This document shows, piece by piece, positions 10,684-19,308 of a stretch of DNA of 64,000 nucleotides. The translations under genes were made by a program, and so were the position numbers. Position 1 is the stretch's first letter. Every line of letters starts with the position of its first letter. The stretch is from Alteromonas sp. C1M14 (lineage in GTDB: Bacteria; Pseudomonadota; Gammaproteobacteria; Enterobacterales; Alteromonadaceae), in the NCBI RefSeq assembly GCF_018860965.1, contig NZ_JAHKQF010000008.1, positions 62,001 to 126,000 on the forward strand. Reading direction: 5' to 3'. The notes beneath the pieces are model-generated. The model searched no databases and was not told the origin of the DNA. It was given only the letters and a program-made list of their open reading frames with translations.

Positions 10684-10768
10684 TAACCACCTAAAGCGAG
10701 AATTTAAGATTGAAATCAGGCTTTAATTAACGAAAAATAGCAGCGTTGAAAATAAAAGGCGGTGTCGG

Positions 10769-12055
10769 TTGCGCATAATTCGTGGGTTATTATTAGTTCT
10801 TGTTCTGCTAACCATGGCGGTAGCAGGGATCATTGTGTTAATGATTGAGGCCGAGCCGGTGGTTCAGGCTAAGGCGGCGGAACAAGTGGCTGACGCAGAT
10901 ACCGTCCATGATTTACTCAAACAGGTGACAACCAGTATTGAAGATCGGCATCAGGGTCATGTGATCACGGTTTCCTCTCAACAAATCGATTCCATTGTGG
11001 GTTTTCTACAGCGAGCAAAGTCAGATTTTCGCGGTTATGTGGATGTCACACCCGCCGGTACTCAGGTTAAAGCCAGTATGGCGCTGCCGCTAGGTGGCTT
11101 TACAGGTTATATCAACATCGATTCGACCATTTTACCTGCTGACCGGTTTGTACTGGATGAACTGAAAATAGGCGACCTATACGTCCCCGGTGAGTTAGCC
11201 GTTTCATTGGTAGAATGGTTGGTGAATCGGTGGACAAAAAGTGATATTGCCACCCAGGCCCGCACGCAAATAGAAAAAGTCAGCATGGATGAGCAGGCGG
11301 TTTCCGTGACGTTGCGTCCGTTAGATGGCTTCTTACGTCAATTAAATGAAGTGAAAAATGGCTTAACGGTGGATCAAGACGACGAGTTGCGAGATCTGAC
11401 CGCCTACTATCTTCGCTATATTTCTTGGCAAGATATCGCACTGGCCGATACGCCTCAGCCGGCTATCGAGTTTATTCGTCTTACGATGAAACGGGTGCAA
11501 CAAAAAAGTACCCAAGAAACTGCTGTTACCCATAACCGCGCGGCGATTTTAGCCTTGGCGATATTTATTGGGCATCACCGAGTAGCCAACTTCGTTGGTG
11601 ATGTACAACCGGATGCTGACAAAGCCTTGCGTCCTGCTTCTTTGCCAGTGTTACGAGGGCGCAACGATCTAGCCCGTCATTTTCTTATTTCTGCGGCGTT
11701 AAAAGTGCTTAGTGAGCAGGGGGTGACCTTAGCCATCGGTGAATTTAAAGAACTGATGGACAGAGCAATGGGCGGCAGTGGGTATTCCTTTGTCGACCTA
11801 ACCGCTGATATGGCTGGAGTCGAGTTTGCCCGAGTGGGCACCACGCCAGAATCCGCTCGCGCTTTCCAGCAAAAAATGAGTACCCTTCAAGATGAAGGAA
11901 CGATTATGCCGGCCATCGATGGGTTGGTAGAGGGGTTGTCTAAGCAAGCATTCATCGACAAATACCAACAGGTAGACAGTCCTGCCTACCTCCAAGAAGT
12001 CGCGCGTATTCGCGAGCGGCTAAGTCAAATCCCTCTCTATCAGTCAGGGCCTTAA
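10769..12055 (+). CDS. Membrane-anchored protein of unknown function
   Basis: I do not recognise this 428-residue protein. It has one N-terminal hydrophobic segment (residues 5-27) and then a soluble, mostly periplasmic-looking body with no cysteine and no repeat. The first half (about 30-190) has alternating polar/hydrophobic strands, and the second half is helical. The start is a TTG at 10769 preceded by AGGCGGTG, and no in-frame ATG exists near enough to include the membrane segment. The stop overlaps the stop of the convergent 103-residue gene by three bases. No catalytic motif is visible. Confidence 0.7.
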   Translation: MRIIRGLLLVLVLLTMAVAGIIVLMIEAEPVVQAKAAEQVADADTVHDLLKQVTTSIEDRHQGHVITVSSQQIDSIVGFLQRAKSDFRGYVDVTPAGTQVKASMALPLGGFTGYINIDSTILPADRFVLDELKIGDLYVPGELAVSLVEWLVNRWTKSDIATQARTQIEKVSMDEQAVSVTLRPLDGFLRQLNEVKNGLTVDQDDELRDLTAYYLRYISWQDIALADTPQPAIEFIRLTMKRVQQKSTQETAVTHNRAAILALAIFIGHHRVANFVGDVQPDADKALRPASLPVLRGRNDLARHFLISAALKVLSEQGVTLAIGEFKELMDRAMGGSGYSFVDLTADMAGVEFARVGTTPESARAFQQKMSTLQDEGTIMPAIDGLVEGLSKQAFIDKYQQVDSPAYLQEVARIRERLSQIPLYQSGP

Positions 12056-12363
12056 CTTTTACTCACAGCCTTAAATTGGTTGATGGTTTTTAGGGCCAGT
12101 TCGATTTTTTTCACCAGTAGGGGAAGACCAGCTTTGAACTCTTCCTCGGATTGGGCTTTTAAATCTTGCCAATCTTGGGCTATTTCTTCCACATAAGGCG
12201 AAAACCGTTTTGCCTGGGTTTCAAAGCCACTGTCTTGGGCAAAGACGGCCTGAAACTTTCCTTTTTGTGCCTGTTGCAGTGCATCGAGAGTGGCATCTGC
12301 ATCAATGGCTTTTCTGTACAATGTTTGAATGGTGTCTTGAAGTTGTGCGTTGATCGCCTGCAT
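12052..12363 (-). CDS. Small helical hypothetical protein
   Basis: A 103-residue protein, predicted soluble and nearly all helical, starting MQAINAQLQDTIQTLYRKA. It is rich in Gln, Lys and Ala with a heptad-like pattern. GGAG lies 4 bases before the ATG at 12363. An upstream ATG at 12426 is less likely because it has no ribosome site and lies in the divergent promoter zone. It is divergent from a YjfB-like motility gene and tail-to-tail overlapping with the preceding gene. I do not recognise the family and no function is offered. Confidence 0.6.
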   Translation of the reverse strand: MQAINAQLQDTIQTLYRKAIDADATLDALQQAQKGKFQAVFAQDSGFETQAKRFSPYVEEIAQDWQDLKAQSEEEFKAGLPLLVKKIELALKTINQFKAVSKS

Positions 12364-12472
12364 GGTGCTCCAAATCTCTGCTAAAGTTATTAAACGTGTG
12401 GCCGATAGCCTTACGAAGGCGGGCAATTTTGCCTACTTTTTTACTTTGCTACAAGCAACAAAGGAAACTGGT

Positions 12473-12664
12473 ATGGATCTACAAGGTGCTAATGCCTCTG
12501 GAACGTCCGGTGCATCGCTTGAACTGGCTTCTCTCAAAATGGCGAAAAGCCATCAGCAACAAGAGGGACAAGCGACGCTTCAGCTGCTGGAGTCAGCCGC
12601 TGACGTACCAAAACCTTCATCTGCCAACCCTGCGGTGGGCGCTAATGTGGATACCTTCGCATAA
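12473..12664 (+). CDS. YjfB-like putative motility protein
   Basis: A 63-residue protein resembling the YjfB_motility family, small proteins of unknown role often linked to flagella. Visible features are an Ala/Ser-rich N-terminus, a central SLKMAKSHQQQEGQATLQLL helix, and the typical C-terminal NPAVGANVDTFA. A strong ribosome site (AAGGAA, 12460-12465) precedes the ATG at 12473. An in-frame ATG at 12350 would add 41 residues with no family resemblance. No flagellar genes are in the window. The convergent epmB stop is one base beyond its own stop. Confidence 0.72.
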   Translation: MDLQGANASGTSGASLELASLKMAKSHQQQEGQATLQLLESAADVPKPSSANPAVGANVDTFA

Positions 12665-12665
12665 G

Positions 12666-13691
12666 TTAAGGGTGAAGCCGTAAGTCTACAGGCGTCTTTC
12701 CGGGTTGTCCCCCGATCTCTCTGGTGAGTTTGGGTACAAGAAAACCGGGAAGACGCTGTATCATTCCCGCCATCAGTTTACGGGCTTCATCGTCGCTAAC
12801 ATCAAAATGTGCGGCACCTTGTACTTTATCCAACAAATATAAATAATACGGCAACACGCCGGCGTCAAAGGACGCTTCTTGCAGTTCACAAAGTGCTGCT
12901 ACCGAATCATTCACACCTTTTAGTAGCACGGCCTGATTTAATAAGGTAACGCCCTGATTGCGTAATGGACGAAGCCGTTCTTTTAAGGCTGGACTAAATT
13001 CGTTGGCATGATTGGCGTGTAATACCAAAATGGTTTTAATGGGTAAGGATGTGAGCCATTGAACAAAGGTATCGTCTATTCGCGAGGGCATAACCACCGG
13101 CAGGCGAGTATGAATACGTAAACGCTTAATATGTGGTATCGCTGCTATTTTTTCCGCCAACCACGCTAAATGGCTGTCTTTGGCCATTAATGGGTCGCCG
13201 CCAGAAAAAATCACTTCATTGATGTTGTTATCTGCGCTGACATAATCAAGTGCGTCTTGCCATTCTTGTTTGCTGACTGAATGGGATTGATAAGGGAAAT
13301 GTCGGCGGAAGCAATAGCGGCAGTTGACCGCGCAGCCACCTTTAATAATAAACAAAACCCGGCTTTCATATTTGTGCAATAAGCCTCTGCCAGCAGTGTC
13401 ATGCTCTTGCAATGGGTCGATGCTGTAACCGGGTGACACGTCAAATTCGTTGGCCAAGGGAAGCACTTGCCTCAGTAAGGGATCATGCCAATTTCCCTTT
13501 TCCATTAACGAGGCAAAAAATTGGGGAACCCGCATAGGAAAAAGGGCTCTGGCGGCACTGTGGTGAGCGATATTTTGGGTATCAAGATGTAAATATTTGA
13601 GTAATGCTTCAGGCGTGGTAAACGCACTTGCTAATTCTTTTTGCCAGTTAGTCTCTACAGACAGCGGATTTTTAGGTATTATTTGCGCCAC
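12666..13691 (-). CDS. epmB: EF-P beta-lysylation protein EpmB
   Basis: A 341-residue radical SAM enzyme of the lysine 2,3-aminomutase family. The CxxxCxxC cluster motif lies in the text [17 protein letters not shown] near residue 120. EpmB converts (S)-alpha-lysine to (R)-beta-lysine, which EpmA ligates to EF-P. The length (about 340) fits EpmB rather than the longer KamA used in catabolism. It is divergent from efp, with 36 bases between the start codons, and epmA follows efp, so the modification pathway is clustered. The hydroxylase gene epmC is not seen here. Confidence 0.95.
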   Translation of the reverse strand: MAQIIPKNPLSVETNWQKELASAFTTPEALLKYLHLDTQNIAHHSAARALFPMRVPQFFASLMEKGNWHDPLLRQVLPLANEFDVSPGYSIDPLQEHDTAGRGLLHKYESRVLFIIKGGCAVNCRYCFRRHFPYQSHSVSKQEWQDALDYVSADNNINEVIFSGGDPLMAKDSHLAWLAEKIAAIPHIKRLRIHTRLPVVMPSRIDDTFVQWLTSLPIKTILVLHANHANEFSPALKERLRPLRNQGVTLLNQAVLLKGVNDSVAALCELQEASFDAGVLPYYLYLLDKVQGAAHFDVSDDEARKLMAGMIQRLPGFLVPKLTREIGGQPGKTPVDLRLHP

Positions 13692-13727
13692 TTCGTATTT
13701 ACACCTTTTTGTATTGGCAGAGGATAT

Positions 13728-14297
13728 ATGGCTTCTTACAGCACTAACGAATTTAAAGGCGGCCTCAAAATTATGCTTGATGGCGAGCCTTGTAACATTC
13801 TGGAAAACGAATATGTTAAACCGGGAAAAGGCCAGGCGTTTAACCGGGTTAAGATCCGTAAACTCATTTCAGGTAAGGTTCTAGAAAAAACCTTCCGTTC
13901 CGGTGAATCAGTTGAAGGCGCAGACGTATTAGATACCGAGTTAGCCTATCTGTATACCGATGGTGAATTCTATCACTTTATGAATAACGATACATTCGAA
14001 CAAATTGCTGCTGACGAAAAAGCGGTGGGTGAGAATATAAAATGGTTGGTCGAAAACGACGTATGCACCATCACGTTATGGAACGGTGCGCCGATTACGG
14101 TAACGCCACCTAACTTTGTTGAGCTGGAGATCACCGAAACCGATCCAGGTCTTAAAGGTGATACTGCCGGTACGGGCGGCAAACCGGCTACCCTTTCAAC
14201 CGGTGCTGTAGTGCGCGTACCTTTATTCGTGCAAACAGGTGAGGTTATTCGTGTGGACACCCGCAATGGCGAATATGTCTCTCGGGTTCAGAAGTAA
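13728..14297 (+). CDS. efp: Translation elongation factor P
   Basis: A 189-residue EF-P, which rescues ribosomes stalled at polyproline. It has the KOW-like N-terminal domain, an OB domain and a C-terminal domain ending GEYVSRVQK. The modified lysine is K34 in the loop V-K-P-G-K34-G-Q-A-F, matching the beta-lysylation type. The start is the ATG at 13728 with AGAGGAT just upstream. The 29 codons before it in frame overlap epmB and are not coding. It lies between epmB (divergent) and epmA (downstream). Confidence 0.97.
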   Translation: MASYSTNEFKGGLKIMLDGEPCNILENEYVKPGKGQAFNRVKIRKLISGKVLEKTFRSGESVEGADVLDTELAYLYTDGEFYHFMNNDTFEQIAADEKAVGENIKWLVENDVCTITLWNGAPITVTPPNFVELEITETDPGLKGDTAGTGGKPATLSTGAVVRVPLFVQTGEVIRVDTRNGEYVSRVQK

Positions 14298-14307
14298 TCT
14301 ATTTATC

Positions 14308-14329
14308 GGCGGAGTCTTTGTGCTCCGCC
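14308..14329 (+). other. Hairpin between efp and epmA
   Basis: GGCGGAG (14308-14314) pairs perfectly with CTCCGCC (14323-14329) around an 8-base loop. It ends 10 bases before the epmA start and lacks a T tract, so it may act as an RNA processing or partial terminator element, or affect epmA translation. Inference only. Confidence 0.4.
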
Positions 14330-14339
14330 ACAAGGTTGT

Positions 14340-15320
14340 ATGACGACGCCCTCAGCACATTGGATGCCTACCGCTTCGCTTTTTGCTCTTAGGCAACGGG
14401 CCGCATTGTTGCGCCTTATTCGCGACTTTTTTGCTGAACAAGGAGTGTTAGAGGTGGAAACACCGTTACTGTCTCACGGTACGGTGACCGATGTGCATAT
14501 TGCTGCATTTTCCACGGTATTTGACTACAGTGAGCAGGGGTCTCAAGAAACCCTCTTCCTTCAAACCTCTCCTGAATATGCCATGAAAAGGCTGCTGTGT
14601 GCCGGCAGTGGTGATATTTACCAAATCTGTAAAGCATTTCGTCATGAAGGGGCTGGTCGCCATCATAATCCGGAATTTACCTTGCTGGAGTGGTATCGAT
14701 GCGATTACGATCATCACCAGCTAATGGGCGACGTTGACGCTTTGCTGCAACGGGTATTAAATACCCCGCAGGCCGAAAAAATCAGCTATCAACAGGTGTG
14801 TATGCGGGAACTCGATATCGACCCGTTAGCGGTGTCTTTGAGTCAATTACAGCGCCAAGCTGTGACCCTGGGACTGGACATGGCATCGGCCATGCCTGAC
14901 GATGTAGATACCTTGTTACAGCTTCTTTTTAGCTTATATGTCGAGCCTAAAATTGGGCAGGAGGCACCGTGTTTTGTGTACGGTTTTCCAGTCAATCAAG
15001 CGGCTTTGGCTAGGGTTAATAGCGAAGATCCGAGAACCGCTGATCGATTCGAAGTGTATTTTAAAGGCATCGAGCTAGCGAACGGATTCTATGAATTGCG
15101 TGACGCCGGCGAACAGCGCAAGCGCTTTGACCAGGACAATGGCTTGCGACAACGACAAGGGCTTGCCCCTATGCCCCTTGATGAACATTTTCTTCATGCT
15201 CTTGAAGAGGGATTGCCTGCCTGTTCCGGCGTTGCCATGGGGGTAGATCGTTTACTCATGTTATCTCAAGGCATATCTCATATAGACCAGGTTCTTGCTT
15301 TTCCTGTCTCGCGGGCTTGA
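14340..15320 (+). CDS. epmA: EF-P lysine ligase EpmA
   Basis: A 326-residue class II lysyl-tRNA synthetase paralogue (also called PoxA, GenX or YjeA) that attaches (R)-beta-lysine to K34 of EF-P. Class II motif 2 is visible around residues 98-118 (FRHEGAGRHHNPEFTLLEW) and motif 3 near residue 300 (GVAMGVDRLLML). It lacks the N-terminal anticodon-binding domain of LysRS, and the length is standard. It lies 42 bases after efp with a hairpin in the gap. Confidence 0.96.
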   Translation: MTTPSAHWMPTASLFALRQRAALLRLIRDFFAEQGVLEVETPLLSHGTVTDVHIAAFSTVFDYSEQGSQETLFLQTSPEYAMKRLLCAGSGDIYQICKAFRHEGAGRHHNPEFTLLEWYRCDYDHHQLMGDVDALLQRVLNTPQAEKISYQQVCMRELDIDPLAVSLSQLQRQAVTLGLDMASAMPDDVDTLLQLLFSLYVEPKIGQEAPCFVYGFPVNQAALARVNSEDPRTADRFEVYFKGIELANGFYELRDAGEQRKRFDQDNGLRQRQGLAPMPLDEHFLHALEEGLPACSGVAMGVDRLLMLSQGISHIDQVLAFPVSRA

Positions 15321-15434
15321 TGGTTATTACACCCACACCGCGCGATAAAGTGTAAAAATATTTCCCAACCCGTCGATTATTAATCAGTGAATACGCATTT
15401 AATTATGGACTTAATGATTGCTTTCAACTTATGA

Positions 15435-15448
15435 TATGTTATAACATA
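15435..15448 (+). promoter_or_regulatory. Zur-like operator 1
   Basis: A perfect palindrome TATGTTATAACATA. The TGTTATAACA core matches the gammaproteobacterial Zur box as I remember it. It lies 107 bases before a zinc-type TonB receptor and 70 bases (centre to centre) from a second copy. No experiment supports it. Confidence 0.65.
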
Positions 15449-15505
15449 CATAAACGGTTGATTACTTTAGATAAAACCTTGACGATAAACTTGATTCGTT
15501 TAAAA

Positions 15506-15517
15506 ATGTTATAACAT
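15506..15517 (+). promoter_or_regulatory. Zur-like operator 2
   Basis: A perfect palindrome ATGTTATAACAT with the same core as operator 1. A third, partial match GTTATAAC sits at 15535-15542 next to the ribosome site. Placement just upstream of the receptor ATG at 15555 suits repression. Confidence 0.65.
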
Positions 15518-15554
15518 CACTCAAGCTCACTTAAGTTATAACGAGAATAAAAAC

Positions 15555-17987
15555 ATGTTTAAACCAACTACTCTTGCATTGGCCTTAATGGCCGCCTGCA
15601 GTGCGCCAGCTATTGCCAATACCATTAGTGGAAAGGTAACCGACGAATCTGGGGCACCCATTACCGGTGCTAAAATTTCTATAGAAGGTTCCCGTCTTAT
15701 CGTATTTACCGATGAACAGGGGCGCTATTCCTTGGCAAATGTTCCTGAGCAGAATGTGCATGTTCACGTTTCCACTCAGAAATTCCTTCATGGCGATAAA
15801 GACCTTGGAAGCATTACAGACGATCAGCAGTTAGATTTTGTGTTACTACCAGCTTCCATCGAAAACATAACTGTTACCGCCTCTGCTATGCACAATTCAG
15901 TGTTAGAAAGCGTTACCCCTGTTTCGGTAATCAGTGCTGATGAACTGCGCCGTAAACAACAGCCCACCCTCGGTGAAACGCTGAAAACCAGCCCCGGTGT
16001 TCATTCAAGTTACTACGGACCGGTTTCTAGTAGTCCTATTATCCGTGGTGCCAGCGGCCCAAGGGTGAAGATTGTTCAAAACGGCTTGGACGTGGGCGAT
16101 GCCTCGCGGATCGGCCCGGATCACAATGTGGCAGCCAGCACATCCAGTGCTACTCAAGTGGAAGTGCTACGTGGTCCAGCGACATTGCAGTATGGATCCG
16201 GTGCGATTGGCGGTGTGGTAAACGTCGTTGATAAACGCATCCCTCAACAGATGCCCTATGAAACCGAAGGCGAGGCGGAAGTTCGCTACTCTAGCGTAGA
16301 TAACGGTAAATTCGGCAAGGTAGATGTGACCACTGGGGTGAATGATTTCGCATTTCATTTTGATGGCTTTAAACGAAAAACTGACAATGTAGAAGTACCT
16401 GGCTATGCGTCTGTGGAACCCGATGACGATGAAGTAAAGGGTGAAATTGCCAGCAGTGATATGGATACCACCGATTTTACTGCCGGTGTCAGTTATATTC
16501 AGGATGAAGGGTACATTGGCTTCTCGGTAGAAAAACTGGATAACCTTTATGGGGTTCCCGGTCATTCTCATGAGCACGAACATGAGGAAGAAGAGGAAGA
16601 AGAAGACCATGACGAACTGGAAGAAGGCACAAAAATCGATGTGGATATGACTCGCTATCAAATGGCGGGTGAGTGGTATTCCCCAGTCGATGGCATCGAC
16701 AATGTGCGTTTTATGGCCGCTTACACAGATTATACCCATGTTGAAATTGAAGACGGTGCAGTTGGAACTGAATTTAACAACGACAGCACAAACGTAAAAT
16801 TGTCAGCTACCCATAATGGTATTAATGGTTGGCATGGCGTCTTTGGTCTTCAGTATACCAACAGCGATTATGAAGCCATTGGTGAGGAAGCCTTTTCACC
16901 ACCTACAACAACAGATACTTTTGCCGCTTTTCTTATTGAACAAAAAAAGGTGGGGGATGTGTTGTTTGAATTTGGCGGGCGTGTTGAACAAACTCGCTAT
17001 GATGTGGACGATACCGAGGTTGAATTTCACGTAGAACACGCTGATGAACATGATGAGGACGATCATGACGAGGACGATCATGATGAAGACGATCATGACG
17101 AAGAAGAGCACGAAGAGGAAGCCCTTGCCTTCGATTTTCCTACCTATGATTTTACCAGTGTTTCGCTTTCTGCGGGGGCTAACTGGGAATATAGCAAAGG
17201 TTATTCCGCTGCATTGACCTTGTCTCGGAACGAGCGAGCACCAAGTCAGCAAGAATTGTTCTCTGGGGGTCAACATATCGCCACTCGAACTTATGAGTTA
17301 GGACTAGTTTACGAGCTGGATGACGATGGTGAGTTGCTGGATACCTTGCGCGATGTGGAAAAAGAAGTCAGTACTAATCTTGATCTAACTTTCCGTAAAT
17401 TCGGTGGTGACTGGGGCTATACGGTTTCATTTTTCTATACTCAGGCTGATGACTATATCTACGAAAGCGGCACGGGATTACTTGCCGTATCTGAAGAGCA
17501 TGAGCACGAAGAAGGTGAAGAGGAAGAGGAAGAAGAAGGGACGCCGGTTTATCATTTCCAACAGGCTGATGCCGACCTGTATGGTCTGGAAGCAGAAGCC
17601 TTTATCAGCCTAAATGACACTTTAGAGCTTACTGTCTATGGAGATTATATTCGCGCTAAATTGGATACGGAAAACTTACCCCGTATACCGCCTCTGCGTT
17701 TAGGCTCTACGCTACGCTATCAAGGGCAGTCATTGTCCGGTGAAGTGGGCGTGGAATGGTACGACGATCAAGATGAAATAGCATCCTTTGAGACCGCTAC
17801 TGACGGTTACACCATGCTCAATGCCAGTGTTGAATATGACATTGCTGCACAAGGTGTTGACTGGGTATTGTTCGCCCAAGCTGACAATATTACTGATGAA
17901 GAAGCGCGGGTTCATACTTCCTTCTTGAAAGATTACGCGCCGCTACCAGGGCGTAACTTCTCAATAGGTGTTCGCGCTGTGTTTTAA
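15555..17987 (+). CDS. TonB-dependent receptor, ZnuD-like zinc uptake
   Basis: An 810-residue outer membrane receptor. It has a signal peptide (cleavage near residue 21), a carboxypeptidase-regulatory-like beta domain (about 23-95), a plug domain (about 105-225, with ENITVTAS and the RGP/GSGAIGGVVNVVD motifs) and a 22-strand barrel ending in a terminal aromatic (RAVF). Three extracellular-looking segments are packed with His, Asp and Glu: about residues 335-357, 491-522 (a repeated D-E-D-D-H unit) and 645-661. Such clusters are typical of ZnuD zinc receptors. Together with the Zur-like palindromes upstream they point to zinc import under zinc limitation. Nickel or copper import is possible. 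No partner ABC transporter is nearby. Confidence 0.9.
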   Translation: MFKPTTLALALMAACSAPAIANTISGKVTDESGAPITGAKISIEGSRLIVFTDEQGRYSLANVPEQNVHVHVSTQKFLHGDKDLGSITDDQQLDFVLLPASIENITVTASAMHNSVLESVTPVSVISADELRRKQQPTLGETLKTSPGVHSSYYGPVSSSPIIRGASGPRVKIVQNGLDVGDASRIGPDHNVAASTSSATQVEVLRGPATLQYGSGAIGGVVNVVDKRIPQQMPYETEGEAEVRYSSVDNGKFGKVDVTTGVNDFAFHFDGFKRKTDNVEVPGYASVEPDDDEVKGEIASSDMDTTDFTAGVSYIQDEGYIGFSVEKLDNLYGVPGHSHEHEHEEEEEEEDHDELEEGTKIDVDMTRYQMAGEWYSPVDGIDNVRFMAAYTDYTHVEIEDGAVGTEFNNDSTNVKLSATHNGINGWHGVFGLQYTNSDYEAIGEEAFSPPTTTDTFAAFLIEQKKVGDVLFEFGGRVEQTRYDVDDTEVEFHVEHADEHDEDDHDEDDHDEDDHDEEEHEEEALAFDFPTYDFTSVSLSAGANWEYSKGYSAALTLSRNERAPSQQELFSGGQHIATRTYELGLVYELDDDGELLDTLRDVEKEVSTNLDLTFRKFGGDWGYTVSFFYTQADDYIYESGTGLLAVSEEHEHEEGEEEEEEEGTPVYHFQQADADLYGLEAEAFISLNDTLELTVYGDYIRAKLDTENLPRIPPLRLGSTLRYQGQSLSGEVGVEWYDDQDEIASFETATDGYTMLNASVEYDIAAQGVDWVLFAQADNITDEEARVHTSFLKDYAPLPGRNFSIGVRAVF
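17041..17103 (+). repeat. In-gene tandem repeat coding D-E-D-D-H
   Basis: About four imperfect 15-base units of the form GATGAGGACGATCAT inside the zinc-type receptor, giving the acidic/His repeat of its second metal-binding-like segment. Units differ only at third codon positions. Such arrays can expand or contract. Confidence 0.8.
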
Positions 17988-18068
17988 GTCCCTGGCTGCT
18001 GCTTACGTTGGTGTGTGAGCTAAGTACCTCGATAAGGGGTAAAGTGTAAGCAGAAAATGGCTATACTG

Positions 18069-18104
18069 ACTCCCATTTTGGTTCGCCATTGTGGGAGTTT
18101 TTTT
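18069..18104 (+). terminator. Intrinsic terminator after TonB receptor
   Basis: ACTCCCA (18069-18075) pairs with TGGGAGT (18092-18098) and is followed by a run of T. It lies 81 bases beyond the receptor stop. Confidence 0.7.
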
Positions 18105-18168
18105 ATACACTGGGCGTTATGTTACTTGTTCTGTTAATTGCTATGTATAGAAATAACTTGGCAAAATT

Positions 18169-18675
18169 ATGGGTCCGCTAAGTACCACCCGATTGCTATT
18201 GCGTTTGCCCAATAAGCACGACCGCAATTGGATTTTTGCCTTGAATCACGACCCTTTGTGGTTGCGCTTTATCGGCAACCGGGGGGTGCATACGTTAAGC
18301 GATGCCAATACCTATATCGATAATGTGCATCGTCATTTTTCGGCTAACGGGTATGGTTTGTTTGTGATTGAAAACAAAATGAATCATCGGCCTCTTGGCA
18401 TGTGCGGGCTAATCAATAGAAACATTTTCTCCGCGCCGGATTTAGGCTTTGCTTTATTGCCACAAGGCCGGGGACAAGGGGTGGGTTTAGAGGCTGGACG
18501 CAGAGTCGTGAAGTTCGCGCGTGAGACCCTTTCTTTACCGTATCTTACGGCCATGACGCATATCGAGAACAGGGCTTCCCAGCAGCTGCTTAGCCGGCTA
18601 GGGTTTGTGCAAAGAGGGACGCTTTTCTTACCTTCAGTTACACCCCAGCGCTTTTATTGGCTTCATTTAACCTAG
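18169..18675 (+). CDS. GNAT acetyltransferase, RimJ/RimL-like
   Basis: A 168-residue GNAT-fold acetyltransferase of the Acetyltransf_3 type. It opens with TTRLLLRLPNKHDRNWIF, shows GMCGLINR (beta strand 4) near residue 80, the acetyl-CoA loop GRGQGVGLEAGRRVV near 105-120, and ends with a family-like SRLGFVQRGTLFL. Members acetylate ribosomal protein N-termini, antibiotics or small amines, and the substrate cannot be named here. It is preceded by a terminator and convergent with the cyclophilin gene, so it is probably a single-gene unit. Confidence 0.85.
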   Translation: MGPLSTTRLLLRLPNKHDRNWIFALNHDPLWLRFIGNRGVHTLSDANTYIDNVHRHFSANGYGLFVIENKMNHRPLGMCGLINRNIFSAPDLGFALLPQGRGQGVGLEAGRRVVKFARETLSLPYLTAMTHIENRASQQLLSRLGFVQRGTLFLPSVTPQRFYWLHLT

Positions 18676-18700
18676 CATGGCTGGGGTGAAAATAGAGTAA

Positions 18701-19297
18701 TTACAAGGGAGGAAGTACGGTAACTTTTTTCAGTATAATAGGCTCTAACGGTGCGTTAGGCTCTCCTAAAGCAATCTGATATTCCCGTGGCACTGTCATC
18801 ATATTTTCCACCACTTCTTCGCCTTCTATAATCATCCCGAAAACGGTATAGCCCCAGTTGCGACCCGGATCTAAGCTAGGGTTATCATTCATGTTGAAAA
18901 AAAATTGTCGAGTGGCCGTATGAGGATCATTCTCCCTCGCCATGGCAACGGTATAAAGGGAGTTTTTCAGTCCATTACCTGATTCATTATAAATGGGATC
19001 ATAGGTGGGACGTTCCTCGTATTCGGGGGTATAACCTCCACCTTGAACCACAAAGCCGGGAACCACACGATGAAAAATGGTGCCATCGTAGCTTTTGTCT
19101 GACACATAACGGAGAAAATTATTTACTGTAATAGGGGCTTTGCGACGGTACAGTTCCACCACAAAATCACCCATGGTGGTTTCCATTTTTACCCGAGGAT
19201 AATAATTATCAGGTTGGATTTGTGAACCATCATTTTTCGTTTTAGCAACGGTAGCCGTTGTTACCAGCAGTAAAGCTAGAAATAACGAACGCAGCAT
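18701..19297 (-). CDS. Exported cyclophilin-type peptidyl-prolyl isomerase
   Basis: A 198-residue PpiA-like cyclophilin that speeds proline isomerisation during periplasmic protein folding. A short signal peptide (MLRSLFLALLLVTTATVAK) is followed by the cyclophilin core. Active-site residues are visible: FHRVVPGFVVQGG (catalytic Arg), the MAREN and QFFFNMNDN strands, and the GYTVFG motif. I start at 19297, where AAGGGAG lies upstream. A longer frame from 19327 overlaps the end of rlmG. The small gap from rlmG suggests they may share a transcript. Confidence 0.9.
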   Translation of the reverse strand: MLRSLFLALLLVTTATVAKTKNDGSQIQPDNYYPRVKMETTMGDFVVELYRRKAPITVNNFLRYVSDKSYDGTIFHRVVPGFVVQGGGYTPEYEERPTYDPIYNESGNGLKNSLYTVAMARENDPHTATRQFFFNMNDNPSLDPGRNWGYTVFGMIIEGEEVVENMMTVPREYQIALGEPNAPLEPIILKKVTVLPPL

Positions 19298-19308
19298 AAC
19301 AATCTCCC

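Noticed and set aside
12396-12683. Alternative plus-strand frame of 95 codons over the YjfB-like gene
   Set aside because: Its composition (Trp/Arg/Leu-rich) is random-like, and it has no ribosome site. The other frame has family features.
16558-17130. Minus-strand open frames rich in Phe/Ile/Met opposite the TonB receptor
   Set aside because: They are mirror readings of acidic codons (GAA, GAT) in the receptor gene and show no protein-like pattern.
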